From Nitrosospira briensis (GTDB lineage Bacteria; Pseudomonadota; Gammaproteobacteria; Burkholderiales; Nitrosomonadaceae): a stretch of 64,000 bases of DNA. Position numbers and translations under genes: made by a program. Within the stretch, counting starts at the first letter, position 1. The number at the start of each line of letters is the position of its first letter. The stretch lies in the NCBI RefSeq assembly GCF_900115125.1, contig NZ_FOVJ01000002.1, forward strand, positions 248,001 to 312,000. The letters run 5' to 3'. Positions 56,755-64,000 of the stretch are shown piece after piece. The notes below the pieces were generated by a model. It worked only from the letters and a program-made list of their open reading frames with translations. It searched no databases and had not been told where the DNA came from.

Positions 56755-57342
56755 TCAACCATTCTCTGCATCGGTTTCGGTAACAACCTTTGGTTTTGTT
56801 TCCTTCGGCTTGGGTATTTTAACTTCCTTCTTCCGGGGAGACAGCACCATCACCATCTGCCTTCCTTCCATCCTTGGAAACTGTTCTACCACCGCCTGAG
56901 ATTCCAGATCGCCTCTCAACCGCTCCAGCAGGCGCACACCAAACTCCTGATGTGCCATTTCGCGTCCCCGAAATCGCAACGTAATTTTCGCCTTGTCGCC
57001 CTCTTCCAGAAAGCTGATCAAGTTGCGCAACTTGATGTTGTAATCGCCTTCGTCCGTATTGGGCCGGAACTTGACTTCCTTGATCTGGATTTGTTTCTGC
57101 TTGAGCTTGGCTTCGTGTTTTTTCTTGCTTTCCTGATAGCGAAACTTGCCATAATCCATCAAGCGGCATACCGGAGGCCGTGCTGTAGGCGCAATTTCGA
57201 CTAAATCCACCCCAGCTTCCTCCGCCAAAGTGTTGGCGGCTGCCAGCGTGACCACACCTATCTGCTCTCCATCGGCACCAATCAAGCGCACTTCAGGCGC
57301 GTTAATCTCCTGATTGATGCGGGCTGCTTTTTCTTGAACTAT
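56755..57342 (-). CDS. infC: Translation initiation factor IF-3, non-AUG start
   Basis: IF-3 keeps 30S subunits free and checks start codons. The family N-terminus [19 protein letters not shown] is encoded upstream of any ATG or GTG start. The only sensible start is ATA at 57342-57340, with GGGG at 57353-57350 spaced 7 bases away; an ATT at 57348 is in frame but too close to that site. Rare start codons (usually AUU) are the known basis of IF-3 autoregulation, so this is expected biology with an unusual codon. The protein then has about 195 residues, with the C-terminal [12 protein letters not shown] block. It lies 26 bases behind thrS. Confidence 0.93.
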   Translation of the reverse strand: MVQEKAARINQEINAPEVRLIGADGEQIGVVTLAAANTLAEEAGVDLVEIAPTARPPVCRLMDYGKFRYQESKKKHEAKLKQKQIQIKEVKFRPNTDEGDYNIKLRNLISFLEEGDKAKITLRFRGREMAHQEFGVRLLERLRGDLESQAVVEQFPRMEGRQMVMVLSPRKKEVKIPKPKETKPKVVTETDAENG

Positions 57343-57368
57343 AGTAATTCCCCAAATTTATTAATAAA

Positions 57369-59285
57369 TCAAACCTCACCGGCTCTTATGGATATCTCTG
57401 CCTTAAGCCGTTCAATCAATGCCTGTAAAGACATCTGGCCAAGATTAGAGCCTGCGCGAGTTCGCACGGCCACCATTTGCGCGACCACTTCCTTATCGCC
57501 CACGATAATCTGATAGGGCAATTTTTGCAAACTATGTTCTCGTATTTTATAAGTTATCTTCTCATTTCTCAAGTCCGCACTTGCGCGAACGCCATTATGC
57601 TTGAGCTCTTCGGTTACCTTGCGCGCGTAGTCTGCCTGTCCTTCCGAGATATTCAACACCACCGCCTGTTCCGGCGAGAGCCACAACGGAAGCGCCCCTG
57701 CGTGATTTTCGATGAGTATGCCAATGAAGCGTTCCAGCGACCCCAGGATTGCCCGGTGAAGCATTACCGGCACTTTGCGTGAATTGTCCTCGGCCACATA
57801 TTCAGCCTCTAATCGCTCCGGCATTGAAAAATCGAGTTGCAAAGTTCCGCACTGCCACAAACGGCCGATACTATCCTTGAGCGAAAACTCGATTTTGGGC
57901 CCGTAGAACGCCCCCTCGCCCGGCTGCAATTCCCAGACAAGCTTCTTGTGATTCAATGCGGATTGCAATGCCGCTTCGGCCTTGTCCCATTGCTCTTCAG
58001 AGCCGACGCGCTTCGCGGGACGAGTTGAAAGTTTAACCAGAAGCTCATTAAAGCCGAAGTCGGTATAAACTCTCTGCAACAGATCGATGAATTGCACCGC
58101 CTCATCCTGTACCTGCGATTCGGCGCAAAAAATGTGGGCGTCATCCTGGGTGAAGGCACGGACCCGCATGATACCATGGAGCGCGCCGGATGGCTCGTTG
58201 CGATGACACGAACCAAATTCGGCGAGGCGCAAGGGCAGGTCACGGTAGCTTTTCAAGCCCTGCTTGAATACCTGGACATGACCCGGACAATTCATCGGCT
58301 TGACTGCCAGTTCACGCTGTTCCGATTGGGTAATGAACATGTTCTCGTGAAAATTTTCCCAGTGTCCTGAACGCACCCAAAGTCCTTTGTCCAGCACCGA
58401 AGGTGTGCGAATTTCCAGATAGCCGTTGTCGAGGAATATTTCGCGCATGTACTGTTCTACCTGCTGCCAGATAGTCCAGCCTTTGTGATGCCAGAACACC
58501 ATCCCCGGGGCCTCTTCCTGGATATGAAATAAATCCAGCTGCTTGCCGAGCTTGCGATGATCTCGTTTTTCCGCCTCTTCGAGGCGATGCAGGTAGGCAT
58601 CCTGATCTTCTTTTTTAGCCCAGGCGGTGCCATAAATTCGCTGCAGCATTTCGTTGTGCGAATCGCCGCGCCAATATGCGCCCGCAAGCTTCATCAGCTT
58701 GAAGGTCTTGAGCTTGGATGTGGTGGGCACATGCGGTCCCCGGCACAAATCGGTAAAGTTGCCCTGCGAATAAAGGGAAACCTCCTCGTCGCCGGGAATG
58801 GCTTCGATAATCTGCGCCTTGTAATGCTCCCCCTGATTCTTGAAAAAATTGATTGCCTCGGAGCGGTCCCAGACCTTTCGCTCGACTTTCAGGTCACGGG
58901 CGCTGATTTCCGCCATGCGTTTCTCGATTGCCGCCAGGTCTTCAGGCGTGAACGGACGCTTGTAGGAAAAATCGTAATAGAAGCCGTCCTCAATCACGGG
59001 GCCAATGGTTACTTGCGCATCCGGAAACAATTCTTTCACGGCGTGTGCCAGCAGATGCGCGCTGGAATGACGGATGATTTCCAGCCCTTCAGGATCCTTT
59101 GCAGTGACGATACTCAAGTCGCTGTCGGTTTCTATTGGGCTGCATACGTCTACCAACTTGCCGTTCACTTTGCCTGCCAGTGCAGCTCGAGCCAATCCAG
59201 CACCTATCGATGCCGCAACATCGCCTACCGTCACCGGTTGATTGTAAGTACGTTCCGAACCATCCGGCAATCGAACGACAGTCAC
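57369..59285 (-). CDS. thrS: Threonyl-tRNA synthetase
   Basis: This class II synthetase charges tRNA-Thr. The 638-residue protein has an N-terminal TGS domain ([20 protein letters not shown]) and an editing domain ([20 protein letters not shown], with the metal-type His motif). The catalytic core has zinc ligands in [10 protein letters not shown] and the later His residues, and the C-terminal anticodon domain follows ([19 protein letters not shown]). Length is normal. It starts the thrS-infC-rpmI-rplT run. Confidence 0.97.
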   Translation of the reverse strand: MTVVRLPDGSERTYNQPVTVGDVAASIGAGLARAALAGKVNGKLVDVCSPIETDSDLSIVTAKDPEGLEIIRHSSAHLLAHAVKELFPDAQVTIGPVIEDGFYYDFSYKRPFTPEDLAAIEKRMAEISARDLKVERKVWDRSEAINFFKNQGEHYKAQIIEAIPGDEEVSLYSQGNFTDLCRGPHVPTTSKLKTFKLMKLAGAYWRGDSHNEMLQRIYGTAWAKKEDQDAYLHRLEEAEKRDHRKLGKQLDLFHIQEEAPGMVFWHHKGWTIWQQVEQYMREIFLDNGYLEIRTPSVLDKGLWVRSGHWENFHENMFITQSEQRELAVKPMNCPGHVQVFKQGLKSYRDLPLRLAEFGSCHRNEPSGALHGIMRVRAFTQDDAHIFCAESQVQDEAVQFIDLLQRVYTDFGFNELLVKLSTRPAKRVGSEEQWDKAEAALQSALNHKKLVWELQPGEGAFYGPKIEFSLKDSIGRLWQCGTLQLDFSMPERLEAEYVAEDNSRKVPVMLHRAILGSLERFIGILIENHAGALPLWLSPEQAVVLNISEGQADYARKVTEELKHNGVRASADLRNEKITYKIREHSLQKLPYQIIVGDKEVVAQMVAVRTRAGSNLGQMSLQALIERLKAEISIRAGEV

Positions 59286-59697
59286 CGTTTGCCCCTCTTC
59301 TAAAGACAGATAAAATTACCCATTCTCCAATTTTACAGGAGCCACAGCTTTTCTGCCGTGTTTGTGGCAGCCGCTCCCTCGGGGAAAATTTGCCCCCCGC
59401 CGAGCAGCTGCCATGAGAAACGGAAAACCATACCAGTGCAGGGCGTGGCGCGCTAGCGAGCAGGCCAGGAGGCCAGGAGCCTAACCTTTGGAAATAACGC
59501 TCGACCGAAGAAGGAAATGGGGCCGCAATTGCGAACTCCCTCGTACAACCGAAAATGGGAGCACCGAGTGAGTGCTGGGAATTGGAGACTGGCCGCTGGA
59601 ACCGCCACCCAAACGTTCAGCGGACCCTTGGCAGACCAAGGGGATTTGCTGAACCGTTCTCCTTCTTGACCCTAACTGGTTTTTCACTCTTCAGCGT
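59286..59697. other. Gap between pstS and thrS with nested stem-loop
   Basis: 412 bases without a supported gene; it must hold the thrS promoter. At 59615-59654 two nested inverted repeats occur: outer GTTCAGC/GCTGAAC and inner CCCTTGG/CCAAGGG, with a 4-base loop. The structure starts 44 bases after the pstS stop on the minus strand but has no T-run, so it is more likely a 3' stabilising hairpin or structured RNA than a standard terminator. Confidence 0.55.
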
Positions 59698-60702
59698 TTA
59701 TAAGCTGGCCTCACGCTTGAGCAGCTCCTCAATCCTTAGCCCTACTTCCGATCGGCCGCCGAATACCGTTCCCACCTTCTTGTTGTCGAGGTGCTGAATG
59801 TTTATAGCGTAGGCCTGAACCGGTAACGGAAAAAATTTGACTTCTTTCACCAGGTCGGGTGCATTTTTCATGTAGAACTCGACAAACTGTCGGACTTCGG
59901 GTCTTTCCGCTGATTTAATGTTTACGTAAATAAAAATGGGGCGCGACAGAGGCGCATAACTTCCGTCCTCCACCGTTTTGGCAGATGGGTTAACAGGACC
60001 TTTACCGCCATCGACAGGGACCGCTTTGACTTTTTTCTGATTCTCGACGTAATAGGCGAAGCCGAAAAACCCGAGTGCGTTCTTGTCGCTGGCCACGCCC
60101 TGTACTAAAACGTTGTCATCCTCAGATGCGGTAAAATCGCCACGGCTCGATTTGGCTTTGCCAACGATAGCTTCCGTAAAGTAATCGAAAGTACCGGAAT
60201 CCGCGCCGGCACCGTAGAGCTTGAGCGGCTCGTCCGGCCATGCCGGATTTACCTGGCTCCATCTGGTGATATTCCCCTGCGCCGCCGGCTCCCAGATCTT
60301 TTTCAACTCCGCGACAGTTATGGCTTTGCTCCAGTTATTTCTCGGATTTACCACTACCGTCAGCGCATCGAATGCAACCGGCATTTCGACGTACTGCACG
60401 CCGGCTTTTTTGCAATCATCCATTTCCTTTTGCAGAATGGGACGTGAAGCATTGACGATATCGGTTTCGCCGCGGCAGAATTTCTTGAAGCCTCCGCCTG
60501 TACCCGAGATTCCCACAGTTACTCTAACTGCGCCCTTCTTCGCATTCTGAAAATCTTCCGCCACAGCTTCCGTGATGGGATAAACGGTACTGGAGCCGTC
60601 GATTTTAACCATCGAGCCCGCATTCGCAATGTTGGCTACACCGACCAAGGCACCAAATACGGCGGACATCGCAAGCACTATACTATTCGGCAATTTCAGC
60701 AT
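59698..60702 (-). CDS. pstS: Phosphate ABC transporter substrate-binding protein
   Basis: PstS is a periplasmic phosphate binder for the Pst importer. From ATG 60702 (GAGGGG upstream) it has 334 residues with a signal peptide (cleaved near IANA). Ligand-loop blocks are IDGSSTVYPITEA, SGTGGGFKKFCRGETDI and the GADSGTFDYFTEA loop. pstC, pstA, pstB and phoU do not follow; the gene stands alone behind glmM, so the permease must be encoded elsewhere. The longer frame to 60750 is rejected for lack of a signal-like start. Confidence 0.94.
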   Translation of the reverse strand: MLKLPNSIVLAMSAVFGALVGVANIANAGSMVKIDGSSTVYPITEAVAEDFQNAKKGAVRVTVGISGTGGGFKKFCRGETDIVNASRPILQKEMDDCKKAGVQYVEMPVAFDALTVVVNPRNNWSKAITVAELKKIWEPAAQGNITRWSQVNPAWPDEPLKLYGAGADSGTFDYFTEAIVGKAKSSRGDFTASEDDNVLVQGVASDKNALGFFGFAYYVENQKKVKAVPVDGGKGPVNPSAKTVEDGSYAPLSRPIFIYVNIKSAERPEVRQFVEFYMKNAPDLVKEVKFFPLPVQAYAINIQHLDNKKVGTVFGGRSEVGLRIEELLKREASL

Positions 60703-60939
60703 TTCATCCCCTCTTTGATTGATTGGATATGCGCTTTTGCATGAAGTCATGCCAAGTCACAAGTGTAACTGCTTTGTGACGCCTTCTCACAGAGAAGAAA
60801 GCACGCTGCTCCATGGTTTCCCGGCGCTCTGTTGGCCGTACCACCGGCGCCGCCTCATACCTGTGCAAACGAACAGCACAATGTCACACACACATCAAGG
60901 CACGCGGGTTGCTTACCGTCAAACTCACTCCACATGCTT

Positions 60940-62301
60940 TCACTCGACAGCCTCGTTGCGTACCACATCTGCTATTGTTTCAGCCCAATGGTTGACTTTC
61001 TGCTTCGACTCACCTTCGACCATTACGCGTACCAGCGGCTCCGTGCCTGATGCACGTAACAACACCCGGCCCCTGCCGTCAAGATCGCGCTCCGCTTCGT
61101 CCTGAGTCGCTTTAATCGCCCCATTGACGCGCGAATCAAACCCTTTGGGAACCCTCACGTTGATGAGTTTTTGGGGATAAAGCGTCACGTCGCGTGCAAG
61201 CTCGGCCAGGCTCGTGGCTGATTCACGTATCGCATATAACACTTGAAGGGCGGAAATAATGCCGTCCCCCGTTGTGTGCTTGTCGATGCAAAGGATATGG
61301 CCGGAGCCCTCTCCGCCCAGTTGCCAGTTTTTTTTCTGTAAAAGCTCCAGCACATAGCGGTCGCCGACGTTGGCACGGGCAAATGGGATATCAAGTTTCT
61401 TTAAACTGTTTTCTACCGCAAGATTGGTCATTAATGTTCCGGCGACCCCGCCCTTGAGTAATCCTTTTTGCTGACGATGTCTGGCAATAATGTAGAGCAG
61501 TTGGTCGCCGTCGTAAAGCACGCCTTCTTCATCTGTCATGACGACCCGGTCGCCATCACCGTCAAGCGCTATGCCGATATCGGCTTCATGGTCTCTGACA
61601 GCTGCCTGTAGCAAGGCGCTGTGCGTGGCACCGCAGTCGTGGTTGATATTGACGCCGTCAGGCTGCGCCGCTATGGCAACAACATCCGCGCCCAGCTCAT
61701 GCAGCACCGGGCCCGCAACCTGATATGCGGCGCCATGAGCGCAATCCACCACGATGCGCAGCCCGCGCAGGTCAAGGTGGTTCGGGAATGTGCTTTTGCA
61801 AAATTCGATATAGCGCCCCCTCGCGTCATTCACCCGGCGCGCTTTTCCAAGTTGCGCCGAGGCCATTGACTTGATCGGTGCCTTCAGTCCCGCCTCTATC
61901 TCATGTTCGGTTGCATCTGGCAACTTAGTCCCCAACCCGGAAAAAAACTTGATACCGTTATCTTCAAACGGGTTGTGCGAAGCGGAAATGACTATACCGG
62001 CCTGAAGCCGCAATGCCCGCGTCAGATAGGCTACTGCCGGGGTCGGAATAGGCCCCGATAGCAGCACATCCACGCCAGCTGCCGAAAGCCCGGCTTGCAA
62101 GGCGGATTCAAGCATATACCCCGATATGCGCGTGTCCTTGCCGATCAATACCGCGGGGCGCTCACCTTTTGACAGATGCCAGTCCGACGAGATCAATACC
62201 TTACCGGCTGAATAGCCAAGATGCATCACGAGTTCGGGAGTAATGGGCATTTCCCCTACACGCCCGCGTATGCCGTCCGTACCAAAATATTTTCGTGTCA
62301 T
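60940..62301 (-). CDS. glmM: Phosphoglucosamine mutase
   Basis: GlmM interconverts glucosamine-6-phosphate and glucosamine-1-phosphate for UDP-GlcNAc synthesis. From ATG 62301 it has 453 residues: start [16 protein letters not shown], active-site phosphoserine Ser108 in [12 protein letters not shown], metal loop ALDGDGDRV, sugar-binding GEGSGHI and phosphate-binding [15 protein letters not shown] frame seven codons longer is open but not conserved. The order ftsH-folP-glmM is the standard one. Confidence 0.97.
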   Translation of the reverse strand: MTRKYFGTDGIRGRVGEMPITPELVMHLGYSAGKVLISSDWHLSKGERPAVLIGKDTRISGYMLESALQAGLSAAGVDVLLSGPIPTPAVAYLTRALRLQAGIVISASHNPFEDNGIKFFSGLGTKLPDATEHEIEAGLKAPIKSMASAQLGKARRVNDARGRYIEFCKSTFPNHLDLRGLRIVVDCAHGAAYQVAGPVLHELGADVVAIAAQPDGVNINHDCGATHSALLQAAVRDHEADIGIALDGDGDRVVMTDEEGVLYDGDQLLYIIARHRQQKGLLKGGVAGTLMTNLAVENSLKKLDIPFARANVGDRYVLELLQKKNWQLGGEGSGHILCIDKHTTGDGIISALQVLYAIRESATSLAELARDVTLYPQKLINVRVPKGFDSRVNGAIKATQDEAERDLDGRGRVLLRASGTEPLVRVMVEGESKQKVNHWAETIADVVRNEAVE

Positions 62302-62494
62302 TAAGAATCCGTGGATTTTCAATTATTCAGCGGCGCGCAAGTTCCGCCTTGTTTTTTAGTTCAGCGCCTATCGTTCAATTTATAACATCGCAATACTGAA
62401 TACTGTCGTATAAAGTTCAAGCAGCGATTGGAGCAATGAGTCATGCCCTTGATGAGGCGGGACGAGGGCAGGGGCCGCATCTTGTCTATGCGCA

Positions 62495-63367
62495 CTAGCT
62501 GTTCACCGCATTATAAACCGCCAGCGCATCGCGGGTTGCTTTCACATCATGTACCCGCACGATCCCTGCGCCCTTGATCACTGCCATTAAGGCAGCAGCA
62601 ACACTGGCGTGAAGCCGGTCACCTACGTTCCTACCCGTCATTTTTCCCAATATCGCCTTGCGCGACAACCCTACCAGCACCGGTACGCCGAGGTCCGAGA
62701 AGCGGTCGAGATGGCGCAGCAACTTGATATTGTGATCATGCGTTTTACCGAAACCAAAACCGGGATCTATTGCGAGCCGGTCGCGCTGAATACCGGCGGC
62801 AAGCGCTGCATCCAGTCGCTGCCGTAAAAACCCCTTCACTTCTGCTACCACATCATCGTAGCGGGGATCGGCCTGCATGCTCCCCGGCTCACCCTGCATG
62901 TGCATGAGGCAAGCCGATACGCCTCCCGCCGCAACCGCCTCCAGCGCACCTGCGGCTCGTAGCGCATTGACATCATTAATCATCGCCGCGCCAGCCCTTA
63001 TCGCCGCGCGCATCACTTCCGGCTTCGAGGTATCGACCGAAACCGGTACATCCATGCTGGACAGAGCTTCAACTACTGGAATAACGCGACGCAACTCCTC
63101 TGCCATATCCACCGGCATGCTGCCCGGCCGGCTAGACTCGCCGCCAATGTCCAGCCAATCGGCCCCCTGTTCAATCAGGCACGCGGCGTGGCGGAGAGCA
63201 TCTTCGGTAGAGGCACACAAGCCTCCGTCGGAAAAAGAATCCGGGGTTACATTGATGACCCCCATAATCAGGGGCCGGCGGGAAGCAAGGCTGTCAAAAC
63301 CGGGTTCCGCAGCGGGATGCCTGTTTTTCAGATGAGCGGAATGACCGCCAATAACTTCTAGCGACAC
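62495..63367 (-). CDS. folP: Dihydropteroate synthase
   Basis: FolP condenses p-aminobenzoate with hydroxymethyl-dihydropterin pyrophosphate in folate synthesis. Family blocks are MGVINVTPDSFSDGG, DIGGESSRPGS, AAMINDVNALR, GFGFGKTHDHN and the C-terminal VRVHDVKAT. The frame is open up to 63541, but that 58-residue extension has no counterpart in DHPS. GTG 63367 with GGAAG five bases upstream gives 290 residues, the expected size, and is chosen. It lies between ftsH and glmM, the conserved order. Confidence 0.93.
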   Translation of the reverse strand: MSLEVIGGHSAHLKNRHPAAEPGFDSLASRRPLIMGVINVTPDSFSDGGLCASTEDALRHAACLIEQGADWLDIGGESSRPGSMPVDMAEELRRVIPVVEALSSMDVPVSVDTSKPEVMRAAIRAGAAMINDVNALRAAGALEAVAAGGVSACLMHMQGEPGSMQADPRYDDVVAEVKGFLRQRLDAALAAGIQRDRLAIDPGFGFGKTHDHNIKLLRHLDRFSDLGVPVLVGLSRKAILGKMTGRNVGDRLHASVAAALMAVIKGAGIVRVHDVKATRDALAVYNAVNS

Positions 63368-63569
63368 CTGGTCTTCCTTTTTTGCATGTTCGCTATGGCG
63401 ACCGAACTTTATTTTACGGAACTGCCGAGATGGGATACAACAGAAGGGAAAGAAATATGGCAGCGAGAATTCAGCATGCTCGAACGCAGGTTGTAACGCC
63501 TGAATTAGAAAAAGGCGGGACGAGCCCGCCTGATTCATCAATCATAGCCTGCCACACGCGACGCTGCCC

Positions 63570-64000
63570 TCAGACTTCCTGCGCAGGCGTTGTGGTTGTT
63601 GCTGGCGCCGCCGGAGGCGTATTATCCTTGGGAGGTGTTGGCGTCGTTTTGTTAGGCTTTGGCGGCCTCGGTGCACGTCCTTCCATAATATCGCTGATCT
63701 GCTCGGAATCTATGGTTTCCCACTCCAGCAGAGCCTTGGCCATGACCTCGATCTTGTCGCGGTTTTCCTCTATCAGCCTGCGTGCCAGGCTGTACTGCGT
63801 ATCAATGATACGGCGAATTTCTATGTCCACCTTTTGCATGGTGGCTTCGCTGACATTCTTGTGCGTGGTAACAGAGCGGCCGAGAAACACTTCTCCCTCA
63901 TTCTCGCCATATACCATAGGCCCAAGAGAATCGGACATGCCCCACTGCGTCACCATGCGCCTCGCCATTTCCGTAGCGCGCTCGAAATCGTTGGAAGCGC
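63570..64000 (-). CDS. ftsH: ATP-dependent zinc metalloprotease FtsH (C-terminal part)
   Basis: Only the C-terminus lies in the window; the gene continues beyond base 64000 on the minus strand. The readable part starts ASNDFERATEMARRMVTQWG and continues with the protease-domain segments YGENEGEVFLGRS and IIDTQYSLARRLIEENRD. A Pro/Thr-rich tail ends the protein. FtsH is the inner-membrane AAA protease that degrades, among others, LpxC and unassembled membrane proteins. The identity is supported by folP and glmM following it in the standard order. The long Pro/Thr tail is variable among species. Confidence 0.95.
   Translation of the reverse strand, partial: ASNDFERATEMARRMVTQWGMSDSLGPMVYGENEGEVFLGRSVTTHKNVSEATMQKVDIEIRRIIDTQYSLARRLIEENRDKIEVMAKALLEWETIDSEQISDIMEGRAPRPPKPNKTTPTPPKDNTPPAAPATTTTPAQEV

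Overview
The window looks like chromosomal DNA of a betaproteobacterium, most probably an ammonia oxidiser of the Nitrosospira type. This is an inference from gene order, protein style and the rRNA operon; no ammonia-oxidation gene lies inside the window. Almost all of it is dense housekeeping sequence. No CRISPR array, prophage or intact insertion sequence was seen.

Layout. 1-6.9 kb is an accessory redox region: a diheme c-type cytochrome (cut by the left edge) followed by a cytochrome P450. Facing them are two unfamiliar proteins, one with a single CxxCH haem motif, and an ankyrin-repeat protein. 7-17.5 kb holds a DUF3617 protein, mpl, the classical envelope/biogenesis run lptD-surA-pdxA-rsmA, a lytic transglycosylase and a NYN-LOTUS protein. 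17.6-27.9 kb (minus strand) carries lpdA, proA, holA, lptE, leuS, a Do-family protease and ttcA. 28.3-33.9 kb is a sulfate uptake operon (sbp-cysT-cysW-cysA) headed by an alginate-export-type outer membrane barrel. 34-36.2 kb is a poorly occupied patch with a cupredoxin, an orphan gene and a decayed integron-type integrase. 36.2-41.9 kb is a complete rRNA operon on the minus strand (16S, tRNA-Ile, tRNA-Ala, 23S, 5S) with promoter, boxA sites and terminator. 41.9-47.4 kb has tyrS, sodB, a DUF2130 protein, a FadL-type porin and a truncated haemoglobin. 47.7-51.3 kb is the conserved surE-pcm-nlpD-rpoS cluster. 51.4-59.3 kb is the translation cluster thrS-infC-rpmI-rplT-pheS-pheT-ihfA-merR with a tRNA-Pro. 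59.7-64 kb is pstS-glmM-folP-ftsH, cut by the right edge.

How the genes work together. LptD and LptE form the outer-membrane LPS translocon, and SurA is the periplasmic chaperone for such barrels. Sbp/CysTWA import sulfate and the preceding barrel may let anions through the outer membrane. SurE, Pcm, NlpD and RpoS form the stationary-phase survival block. ThrS, IF3, L35, L20, PheS, PheT and IHF-alpha form the usual translation/nucleoid supercluster, with IF3 starting at a non-AUG codon.

Most worth a second look: the integron-integrase relic and its neighbouring orphan gene, the repeated modules in the N-terminus of LptD, the P450/c-haem cluster with unknown partners, the outer-membrane barrel and tiny ORF in the sulfate operon, and the palindrome before sodB.
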